Shown here: one piece after another, positions 8,901 through 16,345 of the stretch | Numbering within the stretch: the stretch's first letter is position 1 | Layout of the letters: every line of letters begins with the position of its first letter | DNA from: Euzebya pacifica | Lineage (GTDB): Bacteria; Actinomycetota; Nitriliruptoria; Euzebyales; Euzebyaceae | Assembly (NCBI RefSeq): GCF_003344865.1 | Contig: NZ_CP031165.1 | Location: forward strand, 1,302,001 to 1,366,000 | Direction: 5' to 3' | Length of the DNA stretch: 64,000 nt | Program-made: the position numbers and the translations under genes | Notes under the pieces: model-generated | Databases searched by the model: none | What the model saw: the letters and a program-made list of their open reading frames with translations, nothing else | Told to the model about the DNA's origin: nothing

Positions 8901-9111
8901 ATGGCTGACCCACGCGCGCACCATCGCCCTCCATCGAGATCGCCACGAGATCACGAGCCCCGAACCACTCGGACATGGGCCAAGGGAATCAGTCCCCGGA
9001 GCGGTGAAGGCACGCCAGGCGGCACGCGCACTGCAGGACCTTCGGCGGCAGGGCACACCAAGCACCCACCGTCCCCCGGCGCGGGAATCTTCCCGTGGGC
9101 TCGCGTGGTGA
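5941..9111 (+). CDS. MobF-family relaxase-helicase (TraI/TrwC type)
   Basis: 1056 residues. The relaxase domain (~1-330) has tandem tyrosines Tyr37-Tyr38 (VAYYAQ), one expected to attack the nic site, and the HUH histidines in DHWDSRAGDPQLHTHVVV (His207, His218, His220). The helicase half has Walker A VGPAGTGKT (~542-550), Walker B LLIIDEAS, a GDPQQLGPVGAGG motif III and the late motif YAITTHRAQGATVD. A basic ~200-residue tail follows. The protein would nick one strand of the excised circle, attach covalently and unwind the DNA for conjugation. The ATG at 5941 is chosen because family similarity starts there; its ribosome site is weak. No coupling protein or mating-channel gene accompanies it, hence mobilizable rather than self-transmissible. 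Confidence 0.93.
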   Translation: MTVSMRAMSAGDGYRYLIGSVIVGDGPRDRSLPLVAYYAQSGTPAGRWLGSGLSAVGLAEGAEVTEDHLALLLGAGRHPVNGGKLGHAYPRYTTVAERVAARLRQLPAGVARGTADRITAEEAARPTRRAVAGYDLTFSVPKSVSAWWALADDATRRGIVEVHHAAVRDVLALMEREVAATRAGAKGPHGGVLQLDVDGLMAAAFDHWDSRAGDPQLHTHVVVSNKVRTSSDGRWRALDGRPLHAALVALSEHYNALLADGLTGRFGVDWEQRQRGRDRTPAWEIATVPQSLVEAFSQRSRRVDEATDRLVDAHRTQHGTTPGRQTVIRLRQQATLATRPAKQQHSLAALTRAWSARAREVLGFDAAWLSVAPRNGEQSRASAGPMDPRAIHGCALVVLDVVSERRATWTRWNLVAEATRQTMHLRYGSTAEREEAVAAIVASAQRQSLPITPPDLAAVPADLQRADGSSRLRPRHATRYTSRHLLDAEDRLVQRSRSRRTGLQIPPAESGAVAAVAAGLSADQHAAVDQIATSGLQVDLLVGPAGTGKTRTLAILRALWEQHHGPGSVVGLAPSAAAAAVLGEELRIPTDNTAKWLHDHTRNGRRLDSGQLLIIDEASLASTRALDLLTGHAQAVGAKVLMVGDPQQLGPVGAGGVLGLLAGSRADHPRLEQVHRFHHEWEREASLRLRDGNLNAVSAYAEHGRLHEWAPEEVLQRAHDAWRADVDAGMASMLISPSQDQVTALNQLARNHRQVSGEVEAGDAAVLHDGTAAGVGDWVITRRNARRHRTSAGRWIRNGDRWTVTQLHVDGSLTLTGNDPHGGEVTLPASYVAAHVDLGYAITTHRAQGATVDTAHCIIGPSSTRESLYVALTRGRQANHAWIADGRDGSSVLAEVLRRTGQTRSATESLAREQDRWTSTAQLIAEYETIAASAGPTPSAETARALAERRQLLHQQGDQLLRAAIAERQPWLLRIGKPPVDRGRRQQWLTHARTIALHRDRHEITSPEPLGHGPRESVPGAVKARQAARALQDLRRQGTPSTHRPPARESSRGLAW

Positions 9112-9139
9112 TGGGCCGCAGCACGTCCGCTCGATAGTC

Positions 9140-9225
9140 CCCGATATGGGTGGGCAGCGGTCCCGGCAAGCGGTGCCACCCACGCGCATAACGCCCCTCC
9201 GGTATCCGGGACATCGCATAGCAGC
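9140..9225 (-). repeat. Possible diverged, inverted copy of the border repeat
   Basis: On the minus strand CCCGGATACCGGA followed by GTTATGCGCG resembles the start of copy A (16437-16467), and GGGTGGCA/TGCCCACC arms can pair further on. The CCACGG end is missing. It lies just past the relaxase gene in a 200-bp stretch without a gene. Weak on its own; listed because CCCGGATACCG recurs at copies A and B. Confidence 0.3.
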
Positions 9226-9313
9226 GCCGGCAGTGCAGAGGTCTGCTACCAGAGGCCTGGGCGTTGGGGGCGGGAGCGCCCGATACCGCACGGTGACGCC
9301 ACGCACAAACGGC

Positions 9314-9742
9314 TCAGTCGAGTAGCAACTCGTTGAGAGCCAGGGCGCCCGTGCCAGGGGGTCGATGTCGGGGAAGTAGCGGGGTGTGATGTCGAACGCC
9401 TGCTGACGGTCGTCGATCCGAGGTGGTCCAGCAGTAGCCGGATGTCGTTCGTGTCGCGCTCGGTGCGAGACGCCATGACGTTCATGGCCAGCAGGTTGGT
9501 CCGGTGGTGTGAGCAGCGCCCTGAGGTTGGGGCGGTCCACCACGACCGTGGTGGGCGTTGCCAAGCCAGAGACGTAGGTGCTGGCCTTGTTGTTCAGCCA
9601 GCCCATCTGGATGTTCATCCGGCGCGCGATGGCGTGGGGCTGCCTCGATCACCGGATCGTCGGGCTGGAACAGTGCATCCACATACGAGTGGCGTCGTGA
9701 CCGTCGAAGGTCAAGTTCCAACGCCCGACGGCGACAGGGCAT
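9314..9742 (-). pseudogene. Frameshifted nucleotidyltransferase (DUF6036/AbiEii-like) remnant
   Basis: Pieces of one protein appear in order on the minus strand in alternating frames: LDLRRSRRHSYVDALFQPD (around 9720-9660), MGWLNNKASTYVSGL then VVVDRPNLRALLTP (9610-9500), ASRTERDTNDIRLLLDHL (9480-9425), QQAFDITPRYFP (9400-9365), and a final NELLLD then TGA at 9316-9314. This is the order seen in DUF6036-type nucleotidyltransferases: D-x-D strand, WLN, lower domain, R-x-x-D-x-x-D-I helix, C-terminal E-L-L. At least three frame changes are needed, so the gene is dead. It is a second, decayed relative of the intact pair at 3668-5462. Confidence 0.65.
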
Positions 9743-9858
9743 TCACCGTCGCAGCCCCCGACGCAAGCGCAGAATCCACAGCCGCGTCGGCTCAAACCGG
9801 AGGGCGGATGCTCCCTCTGACATCTCCCAGGCCGTCGTCGCTGCCGTCGCGTCGATGG

Positions 9859-11031
9859 TCAGTCGTCGCGCTTACGGCGTCGGTACTCTCGCTGTGCCTG
9901 CGCCCGGGCGCAGGCCCTCGAGCAGTACAGCACCCCCTTGGTGCGGTGCTGCCCGTACTCCGCCCGGCCAGACTGCCGGGCGAACCATGTCGCGCACGTC
10001 TCGTTCGCGCACCGCCTGGCCGGGACGCCAGCGGCGACCCAGTCGACTACCTGCAGCATCATCGCCTGCAGGATCCGGGCGATCGGCCGACCGAACGCGA
10101 GCCCGCCGCGCTCTGCCCCCGGCGGCGCAACCTCGATTCGCGGCGACATGACCGTCTCGACGTTCGTCAACCGCTGGATGCTGCGGATCAGCTCGATGGT
10201 CGTGGACGGGACGGAGAGCCCGTGTCCTTCCCAGAGCGCTGCCAGCTCATCGCGAGGCGGGAGGAGGAGCGCCGCGCGTGTGAGGTCTGTGTCGGGACGC
10301 AGGTGCAGCCACGACTGGACGACCGCCTGATACAGCCGAAAGTGCGCCTGCTGCTGGCCGAGCGCCGTGCCGTAGGCCACCCGCAAGTCGCGTTCCGCGG
10401 AGGCTCGGTAGGTCCCCTCGTAGGACTCCGGGGAATCGCCGAGTCGGTCCGGCTGCTCGTCGAACTCGATCTCGTGCTCGGTGAGGTCCGGTTCGTCGCC
10501 GGCGTACAGCTGCAGTTCCAGGGGATCCTCACTGGACGCGCGCGGCTCGATTACGGGCCGGACCTCCTCCGCATGGAGGTAGAGCCGCTGGGGAACTAGG
10601 GGGCCGTACCGGCTGCACCACCGCAGCACGCTGTTGAGGTCCTCGGCGTCCACCTCGAGGAACCCGCGGAAGACGAGTTCATGCGGCAACTCGACGAGCT
10701 CGACCTCTGAGGAGGAGAAGACCGCCGCGGGCGGCCAGTCGACGGCGGCGCCGATCCTGCGGAGCCCGTCAGCGACGTCGGGGTAGTCCTCGTACAGCGG
10801 CCGGGCGACGTAGACAAGGTCGAGGCTGCCGTGGGCACCATCGAGGATGTCGACGCGCTGGTAGTCGCCGATGTCGTCATCGAGTTCGACCCACCACTCC
10901 TCCTTGTCCGGCTCCTCCGGCCACTGGGTGTCGACGACGGCGAGCAGCCGCGGAGCCCCGACGAGCGTAGGAACCTCCACGGCCCCTGGCCAGGTAGTGA
11001 TACGAAATCGTGTCTGTTCGTCCCTCGACAT
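9859..11031 (-). CDS. CGNR-like zinc-finger protein, paralog 1
   Basis: 390 residues. The N-terminus (RFRITTWPGAVEVP) matches paralog 2 (RFRMTAWPAAVEPP), and both end in a Cys-rich basic finger: RRCANETCATWF, then GQHRTKGVLYCSRAC and an Arg-rich tail. Four cysteines in a C-x4-C ... C-x3-C pattern fit a CGNR-like zinc finger, usually DNA-binding at the C-terminus of actinobacterial regulators. The ~340-residue central part is acidic and unrecognised, so the full role is unknown. The ATG at 11031 has no ribosome site but lies 6 nt past a good -10, which indicates a leaderless mRNA. It follows paralog 2 on the same strand with its own promoter. Confidence 0.8.
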   Translation of the reverse strand: MSRDEQTRFRITTWPGAVEVPTLVGAPRLLAVVDTQWPEEPDKEEWWVELDDDIGDYQRVDILDGAHGSLDLVYVARPLYEDYPDVADGLRRIGAAVDWPPAAVFSSSEVELVELPHELVFRGFLEVDAEDLNSVLRWCSRYGPLVPQRLYLHAEEVRPVIEPRASSEDPLELQLYAGDEPDLTEHEIEFDEQPDRLGDSPESYEGTYRASAERDLRVAYGTALGQQQAHFRLYQAVVQSWLHLRPDTDLTRAALLLPPRDELAALWEGHGLSVPSTTIELIRSIQRLTNVETVMSPRIEVAPPGAERGGLAFGRPIARILQAMMLQVVDWVAAGVPARRCANETCATWFARQSGRAEYGQHRTKGVLYCSRACARAQAQREYRRRKRDD

Positions 11032-11037
11032 ACCCCC

Positions 11038-11066
11038 AGTATGCGTGGCACGGTATCAACAGTCAA
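11038..11066 (-). promoter_or_regulatory. Leaderless sigma70-type promoter of paralog 1
   Basis: Minus strand: -35 TTGACT (11066-11061), 17-nt spacer, -10 CATACT (11043-11038), then 6 nt to the ATG at 11031, so transcription should begin at or next to the start codon. The spacer shares ACCGTGCCACG with paralog 2's ACCGTGTCACG, more than promoter function requires, so it may hold a common operator. Confidence 0.6.
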
Positions 11067-11106
11067 CGTACAACGAGGAGGAGGGGCGGTGAAGGGTCGT
11101 AGCAGC

Positions 11107-12339
11107 TCAGGTGGCGTCGCGCTGACGTCGGCGCCACTCCCGCGACGCCTGATTTTGCGCGCATCGGGCAGAGCAGTAGAGGACTCCCCGCGTGCGGCGC
11201 TGGCCTTTCTCTGCGCGGCCGGTCTGGACCGAGAACAGCCGCCCACAGGTCTCGCTCGCACATCGCTTCACCGGGACCCCTGTCGCTGCCCATGTCACGG
11301 CCTGGAGCGCCATCACCGGCAGAGCGCTCAGCAGCGGTCGACCGTAGATGACCTCCCCGGCGTCGAGCTGCAGTCGCGGGGCGCCCGGGACGGTGTTGGT
11401 GTTGATCTCTTCCATGACAGCATGGGCCAGCTCGAAGCCGGTCGTCGCAGGCTCGAAGCCCCGTCGCCTCCAGATGGCGTGCAGGTCGTCGCGCGGCATG
11501 TCCGCCAGCGCCGCGGACTCGAGATCCGACGGCGTCCAGGACGCCAGGGTCTCGAATACGGCGGCGTAGTAGCGGATGGCGTGACGCTGGACGTCCAGAT
11601 CGTGCAACAGCATCCGCGGCCCGTAGCCCTCATGGTCGACGGGACTCACGTCTCCACTCGGACGAACCAGGTACCGGTAAAGGCTGTAGGAATTCGCGGA
11701 TGGCTGAACCTGCGGGCTTCCGAGCAGCGCCGAAGCCTGTCGCAGTTGATGGGAGCGATCTCCGGCTCGACGCTCGTGAAGGCGGCTGGCGATCTCCAGT
11801 GCGCTCAGACCCTCAGCGATGAGCGCGTCAGCCTCCTCCTCGGTCGCTACATCCCACAGGTCCCAGGGATCGGACGCAGCGTCCCAGCCGACCGGAGCGA
11901 CTGTGTAGAGATCGTCCCTTCCGTCTTCGCGGACCCACAGGGGGCCGTAGCGCATGAGGAAGTCCATCACCGCCGCGTCCGATGGTCGGTCAGGCAGGTC
12001 GACGAGCTCGAGGAACAACTCGGGGGGAGCTTCGACCTCCACGGGCGACGGCGTGAACAGCAGCGTCGCCGAGTCGGTGTAGGAAGCCGGCTCGTGACTG
12101 TCGACTTCGAGGACCAGTTCGTCGGGGTCGCTCTGCTGCCCCGCCGGTACGTAGACGTTCCGAAGGTCCTCGCCCTCCCCGTATGCCTCGTGGCGGACGA
12201 AGCTCGGGAGATCGAGTGGCTGGTCGGTGCCGGGTGCCTGGACGATGCCGATGAGTGGCGCGACCGCGATCTGCGCCGGCGGCTCGACAGCCGCCGGCCA
12301 TGCCGTCATACGAAACCGCAATACATCGTCTGTTGCCAT
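11107..12339 (-). CDS. CGNR-like zinc-finger protein, paralog 2
   Basis: 410 residues. It resembles paralog 1 at the start (LRFRMTAWPAAVEP), in the PxxFLMRYGPLWV-type middle block and at the finger (KRCASETCGRLFSVQTGRAE, then RTRGVLYCSARC and RREWRRRQ). The finger suggests DNA or RNA binding; nothing indicates catalysis. The ATG at 12339 is chosen because a -10 sits 6 nt upstream exactly as in paralog 1, again leaderless. An upstream GTG is possible but lies inside the promoter. It is divergent from the HNH-helicase at 12421, with 81 bp between. Confidence 0.8.
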   Translation of the reverse strand: MATDDVLRFRMTAWPAAVEPPAQIAVAPLIGIVQAPGTDQPLDLPSFVRHEAYGEGEDLRNVYVPAGQQSDPDELVLEVDSHEPASYTDSATLLFTPSPVEVEAPPELFLELVDLPDRPSDAAVMDFLMRYGPLWVREDGRDDLYTVAPVGWDAASDPWDLWDVATEEEADALIAEGLSALEIASRLHERRAGDRSHQLRQASALLGSPQVQPSANSYSLYRYLVRPSGDVSPVDHEGYGPRMLLHDLDVQRHAIRYYAAVFETLASWTPSDLESAALADMPRDDLHAIWRRRGFEPATTGFELAHAVMEEINTNTVPGAPRLQLDAGEVIYGRPLLSALPVMALQAVTWAATGVPVKRCASETCGRLFSVQTGRAEKGQRRTRGVLYCSARCAQNQASREWRRRQRDAT

Positions 12340-12345
12340 GACCGC

Positions 12346-12374
12346 ATTGTGCGTGACACGGTGAGCTCCGTCAA
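12346..12374 (-). promoter_or_regulatory. Leaderless sigma70-type promoter of paralog 2
   Basis: Minus strand: -35 TTGACG (12374-12369), 17-nt spacer, -10 CACAAT (12351-12346), 6 nt to the ATG at 12339. The geometry is identical to that upstream of paralog 1, and the spacer shares the ACCGTG-C/T-CACG core. Binding here could also affect the divergent helicase. Confidence 0.6.
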
Positions 12375-12420
12375 ACGTATGACGCAACCAGCGACGTACC
12401 GGCGCACCGAGGAGCACGCC

Positions 12421-14307
12421 ATGGCCCGCCACATGACCGCCACCGACAAGCAGACGCTCACGCTGTTCACCGCCGGCGCCTGCGCCGGGTGCGGCGCTGA
12501 CCTCCCGGACGGCTGGCACGCCGACCACCGCACCCCGCACGCAGCTGGCGGCCTCACGTCAGCCCTCAACGGCGACCCGCTCTGCCCGCCATGCAACCTG
12601 ACGAAAGGAACGACGATGCCCCACGGCACCACGACCATGACCCTGCGAGACTGGCAGCGCCAGGCCCTCGACCTCTATCGCGACCCCACCCCGCCCTCGG
12701 ACTTCCTGGCCGTCGCGACGCCTGGCGCCGGCAAGACCCGCTGGGCCGCCACGGTCCTCGAGGGGCTCCTCACGACCGGTGCCGCCCAGCAGATCGTCGT
12801 CGTCGTCCCCTCCACCCGTCTGCGGGAGCAGTGGGCGAACAGCCTCTACGCCTCCCACCGCATCGCCCTGAACCCCTCCTGGGCCAACCACAACGGCACC
12901 TGGACCAGCGACTTCCGTGGCGTCGTCGTCACCTACGCCCAGGTGGCCTCCAACCCCGACCTGTTCGCCATGCACTGTTCAAGGACCGACACCGTCGCCG
13001 TGTTCGACGAGATCCACCACTGCGGCGAGCGGCGCAGCTGGGGCGACGCCCTCCGGACCGCCTTCGCTCCCGCCCGGCACCGCATCGCGCTGTCCGGCAC
13101 ACCGTTCCGTAGCGACACAAACCCCATCCCGTTCATCCGCTACACCGACGAGTCCTCAGACCCCGACTTCACGTACGGGTACGACCAGGCCGTGGCCGAC
13201 GGCGTGTGCCGGCGCGTCTTCTTTACCACCGTCGACGGCGAGTTCGAGTGGAGCTCCCGCCCCGGGGAGACCATCTCGTGCGACTTCGACACGCCGCTGT
13301 GGCACAACGAGCTGGGCCGACGCCTCCGCACCGCACTCATGCCCGACGGCGACTACCTCCGTCGCCTCATCAGCGAAGCCCACAACCGCCTCATGAGCCT
13401 CCGCCGCGACCAGCCCGATGCCGGCGGCCTCATCCTCGCGATCGACCAGGACCACGCCCACGCCATCGCGCAGATCCTCCGCGACGAGCACGCCGTCGCC
13501 GCCGTCGTCGCGGTGTCCGACGACCCGACGTCCCAGCAGCACATCGACCGGTTCGCGACGTCCGACGCTCCGTGGATCGTCGCGGTCCGCATGGTCTCCG
13601 AGGGCGTCGACATCCCGCGGCTCCGCGTCGCCGTCCACGCCACGAACACGACCGCCGAGCTGTTCTTCCGCCAGGCCGTCGGCCGGATCGTGCGGCACAC
13701 CGACACCGAACATGAGGACGCCTACTACTTCATCCCCGCCGATCCGCGGCTGCGCGATAACGCCGCCCGGATCGAGGAGGAGCGCGACCACGACCTCGAC
13801 GAGCCCGACGACGACCCCGACGCGCCCACCGACCCACGCGACGAGGAGGACCCACCGCCGACCACGTTCGTCCCGATCGCCGCCCGCGCGACCGTCAAGG
13901 GGATGATCGCCTCCGGGGAGGTCTTCGACGGCGCCGCCCTCGCTGAGGCCGAGCATTTCCTCGCCGCCAACCCCGAGTTCGCCAAGCTGAACGCAGCGGA
14001 GGTCATCCGGCTCAAGCGGGCCCTCGCGTCCACCCAGCCGACGCTGGCCACGAGCACCGCCCCCCAGCGGGACGTTCTTGAAGAGCCTCCGCACCGGCGC
14101 CGCGAGACGCTGAAGAAGCGCAACAGCGAAATCGCCCGCAGGATCGCGTACCGCCACCAGACCGAGTTCCGCGACGTCAACGCCGCGCTCAACCGGGCCG
14201 CCGGGATCCGCCGCGTCGATGACGCCACGATCGAGCAGCTCGAGGAGCGACTGGCAACCGCGACCCGCTGGCTCGCCGGCGGGGGACCAGGCCTGATGCC
14301 GCTATAG
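12421..14307 (+). CDS. HNH nuclease - SF2 helicase fusion
   Basis: 628 residues. The N-terminal HNH domain (~20-65) has Cys21-x2-Cys24, HADH (33-36), GGLTSALN and Cys55-x2-Cys58 followed by NLTKG, all expected zinc and catalytic positions. An SF2 helicase follows: Walker A TPGAGKT (100-106), DEIH (196-199), SGTPFRS (motif III), EGVDIPRL (motif V) and QAVGRIVRHT (motif VI). A very acidic linker (EPDDDPDAP...) and a helical C-terminal tail end the protein. HNH plus an ATP-driven motor suggests nucleic-acid processing, as in restriction-like defence or element replication; the function is inferred. The ATG at 12421 has GAGGAG at 12409-12414. The gene is divergent from zinc-finger paralog 2. Confidence 0.85.
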   Translation: MARHMTATDKQTLTLFTAGACAGCGADLPDGWHADHRTPHAAGGLTSALNGDPLCPPCNLTKGTTMPHGTTTMTLRDWQRQALDLYRDPTPPSDFLAVATPGAGKTRWAATVLEGLLTTGAAQQIVVVVPSTRLREQWANSLYASHRIALNPSWANHNGTWTSDFRGVVVTYAQVASNPDLFAMHCSRTDTVAVFDEIHHCGERRSWGDALRTAFAPARHRIALSGTPFRSDTNPIPFIRYTDESSDPDFTYGYDQAVADGVCRRVFFTTVDGEFEWSSRPGETISCDFDTPLWHNELGRRLRTALMPDGDYLRRLISEAHNRLMSLRRDQPDAGGLILAIDQDHAHAIAQILRDEHAVAAVVAVSDDPTSQQHIDRFATSDAPWIVAVRMVSEGVDIPRLRVAVHATNTTAELFFRQAVGRIVRHTDTEHEDAYYFIPADPRLRDNAARIEEERDHDLDEPDDDPDAPTDPRDEEDPPPTTFVPIAARATVKGMIASGEVFDGAALAEAEHFLAANPEFAKLNAAEVIRLKRALASTQPTLATSTAPQRDVLEEPPHRRRETLKKRNSEIARRIAYRHQTEFRDVNAALNRAAGIRRVDDATIEQLEERLATATRWLAGGGPGLMPL

Positions 14308-14329
14308 CGCCGGCATCGCGACCCGACCG

Positions 14330-14640
14330 CCCGGTCTGCTCGCGCCGCCACTGGAGCTGCCAGCTCTGGCAGCTGGTCGCCTTCCAAGAACTCGTCGGCG
14401 TTGACGGTGACCGACGTCGGTCCCTCGATGATCCCGTTGCCGATGATCGAGGTGACCTCGCCGGACGCGTCGCGGTTACGGGCCCAGGAGCAGGCGACGG
14501 GGTCGAGCCCCTGGGGGCCCGCAGTACGGTAGGTCCGGGGGCAATGTCGACGCCGACCTGCTCAAGAACCACACGTCAGGGCGGTCTCCATTGAGCGCGT
14601 CGTTGAAGAGGCCGGCAATGTCGGGGCCATGGCGCTGTTC
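14330..14640 (-). pseudogene. Remnant of a secreted-protein tail domain, frameshifted
   Basis: Minus strand: DIAGLFNDALNGDRP, then VGVDIAPG, then TYRTAGPQGLDPVACSWARN and VTSIIGNGIIEGPTSVTVNA follow one another in different frames. The VGxDIxPGTYR ... CxWAR ... IIxN ... GPTSVTI pattern is a known small extracellular domain at the ends of actinobacterial and Bacillota surface proteins. At least one frame change falls inside the PGTYR motif and another before it, and no start or signal sequence survives. The C-terminal part runs toward the 3' end of the helicase gene. Confidence 0.55.
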
Positions 14641-14789
14641 TCTTGGACCTCTAAGCCGAGGTGCTGGCCGCGCCGACCAGCCTTCTGGTAGCGGCTCATG
14701 CGGGAGGCCTGCGATCAGGCCAGAGCTGCATCCTTCCCTGCGGCCGCGTAGCTCGGCCGACCTGGGCCGTGACCCACTACCCTGAGCGC

Positions 14790-15083
14790 ATGGGCTGGGA
14801 GGGGCTGACGACGGCGAGGCTCCGCGCTGTCAGGTTCCTCTCACAGCTGCTTACGCCGACGAGGACGCCAACGGCGGCAGGCGATCGACTCGACACGGCC
14901 TATTGGGTTCACTCGGTGCCATTGCTCCTGGCATTGCTCGTGGGTGGGTTCTTGCAGGAGGTGGTCCTTCCCGCCGTGCTATCAGCGACGGCGCCCCGCG
15001 TGGCCATCTCCTGGGCAGCTGCCCTGGGGGTGCTGACGCTATCCATTTGCGGAAGACCTCGGGAGAGGACGACTGACCCGTAG
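14790..15083 (+). CDS. Small two-helix membrane protein, unknown
   Basis: 97 residues from the ATG at 14790 (MGWEGLTTARL). Two hydrophobic stretches, SVPLLLALLVGGFLQEVVLP and VAISWAAALGVLTLSICG, predict a hairpin in the membrane after a basic N-terminus. There is no ribosome site; a TACCCT 6 nt before the ATG could be a leaderless -10, without a clear -35. It is convergent with the minus-strand gene ending at 15089. No family recognised; an accidental frame is possible. Confidence 0.4.
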   Translation: MGWEGLTTARLRAVRFLSQLLTPTRTPTAAGDRLDTAYWVHSVPLLLALLVGGFLQEVVLPAVLSATAPRVAISWAAALGVLTLSICGRPRERTTDP

Positions 15084-15088
15084 GTCGG

Positions 15089-15985
15089 CTACGGACGTTG
15101 CTGCGCGACTGACGGGTCAGCCCCTGCCTTGGCCGCGTGGTAGCTGCGCCTGCTCGAGTAGGCGTTGGCGCACGACGGGGAACAGTGGTCGGCGTCCTTG
15201 CGGCCACGTGTGGTCCTGGTCGCGCGTCCGGACTTAATGGAGAACCGGCCGCCGCAGTTGAGGCAGTCCCGGACCCGGACGTCCCTGGCGTGCAGCGAGG
15301 CGATCTGGCGTGCCGCGGCGGTCCCGCAGGCCGGCGGCTCGTCCGGGACGGGACTGGGGTCGTCGTGGAGGACGAACACGGGGAGCGGTGCGGTGCCGCC
15401 GCACATCTCGTTGATGAGCGCGACGAAGGTCCGCAGCGATCGGCGGCCCGTCTCGGGGGTCGGGCTGCCCGGATCGACCCCGACTCCGTGCCAGGCCGCG
15501 CCTGTGGCGTCGGCGAAGGCCTCGAAGTGGTCGTCGGTGGCGGGGTGGCCGAGCCGACCAACGTGGTAGGCGAGGTCGGCGAGGGTCTTGAGGAGCGCGA
15601 TGCCCCAGCCGGCGGCCCGGACCGGCATCCGCCGCTCCGTGCTCGACGGGTGCTCGAAGTGCATGCCGAGGAGATGGAGTCGTGCCGCGACCCGGAGGGC
15701 GTCGTGGTGCGTCCTGCCGTCATCGAAGGGGCCTGACGGAGCCAACCTGACCGAAGCGGGGAGGTGGACGGGTCCCCAGGCGGTGACCCAGTCGACGACC
15801 TGCGCGGCGTCGTCGGGGTCGGTGTCGCGGACGGACCGGACGAAGAAGTCGGACTCGACCGGCACCGACAGGGACCGGTGGTCGAGCGCCACGAGCGCCG
15901 GCGGGGAGGCCTCGGGTCTGTGCAGGACATGGGGGACCCGGACCCGGTCGGGTGGGTCGAACGTCGCGCGTGTCCGCAACTCCAT
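15089..15985 (-). CDS. CGNR-like zinc-finger protein, paralog 3
   Basis: 298 residues, shorter than and distant from the proteins at 9859 and 11107, but with the same plan: a 'DPDDAAQVVDWVTAWGPV' block parallel to the 'FLMRYGPLWV' block, a helical middle and a C-terminal finger. The finger is CLNCGGRFSIKSGRATR, then ADHCSPSC, then a basic SSRRSYHAAK tail, with C-x2-C rather than C-x4-C. The ATG at 15985 (MELRTRATF) has GGGAGGAG in front, unlike the leaderless pair. Upstream lies a perfect 11-bp inverted repeat, a candidate operator shared with the divergent small genes at 16103. Function unknown beyond probable nucleic-acid binding. Confidence 0.75.
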   Translation of the reverse strand: MELRTRATFDPPDRVRVPHVLHRPEASPPALVALDHRSLSVPVESDFFVRSVRDTDPDDAAQVVDWVTAWGPVHLPASVRLAPSGPFDDGRTHHDALRVAARLHLLGMHFEHPSSTERRMPVRAAGWGIALLKTLADLAYHVGRLGHPATDDHFEAFADATGAAWHGVGVDPGSPTPETGRRSLRTFVALINEMCGGTAPLPVFVLHDDPSPVPDEPPACGTAAARQIASLHARDVRVRDCLNCGGRFSIKSGRATRTTRGRKDADHCSPSCANAYSSRRSYHAAKAGADPSVAQQRP

Positions 15986-16003
15986 GACGATCTCCTCCCT
16001 ATT

Positions 16004-16044
16004 CGCACCTGCCACGAAAAGCTACATGGTTCTTGGCAGGTGCG
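16004..16044. promoter_or_regulatory. Perfect 11-bp inverted repeat, candidate operator
   Basis: CGCACCTGCCA (16004-16014) and TGGCAGGTGCG (16034-16044) are exact reverse complements separated by 19 nt. They lie between paralog 3 (minus) and the 80-residue gene at 16103 (plus). Arm length and spacing fit a site for a dimeric regulator over divergent promoters; the adjacent zinc-finger protein is an obvious candidate ligand. A transcript hairpin is the alternative. Confidence 0.5.
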
Positions 16045-16102
16045 CCGGTGAGGATGTTCCTGGAGCTCGGGACAGCCCCGGCCCAAAGAGAAGGAGAGAC
16101 CG

Positions 16103-16345
16103 ATGGATGTGCTCAACGAAGCCGCAGCGCGGGGCGTCACGGGACCCGAGCCGGACGATGCAGCCCGCTGGACCGCGCAGGGCCTCGCCGATCTCGCGGT
16201 CGTCGTGGCCGACGGCGACGCTGATGTCGTGCGCAGGTGGGCGCGACGGGTCGGGTCAGCCGGCGGCGCACTGGTGCTCCTCGCCGTCACGATGGACCGT
16301 GTCGCTGACCGTGTCGCCGTCGAGGTCGTCGGGGCGGCACGGTGA
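16103..16345 (+). CDS. Small protein of unknown function (80 aa)
   Basis: Starts at the ATG at 16103 with GGAGAG in front (AAGAGAAGGAGAGACCG). The product is Ala/Val/Asp-rich and probably helical, with a mildly hydrophobic segment GGALVLLAVTMDRVADRV. No family recognised. Its stop overlaps the GTG of the next mini-gene, so the two are translationally coupled. Divergent from zinc-finger paralog 3 across the operator-like palindrome. Confidence 0.6.
   Translation: MDVLNEAAARGVTGPEPDDAARWTAQGLADLAVVVADGDADVVRRWARRVGSAGGALVLLAVTMDRVADRVAVEVVGAAR

Noticed and set aside
9442-10599. 385-residue plus-strand frame
   Set aside because: Antisense to zinc-finger paralog 1 and to the nucleotidyltransferase remnant; no motif.
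10831-12420. Long N-terminal extension of the HNH-helicase frame
   Set aside because: The frame upstream of 12421 runs antisense through zinc-finger paralogs 1 and 2, and a ribosome site sits just before ATG 12421.
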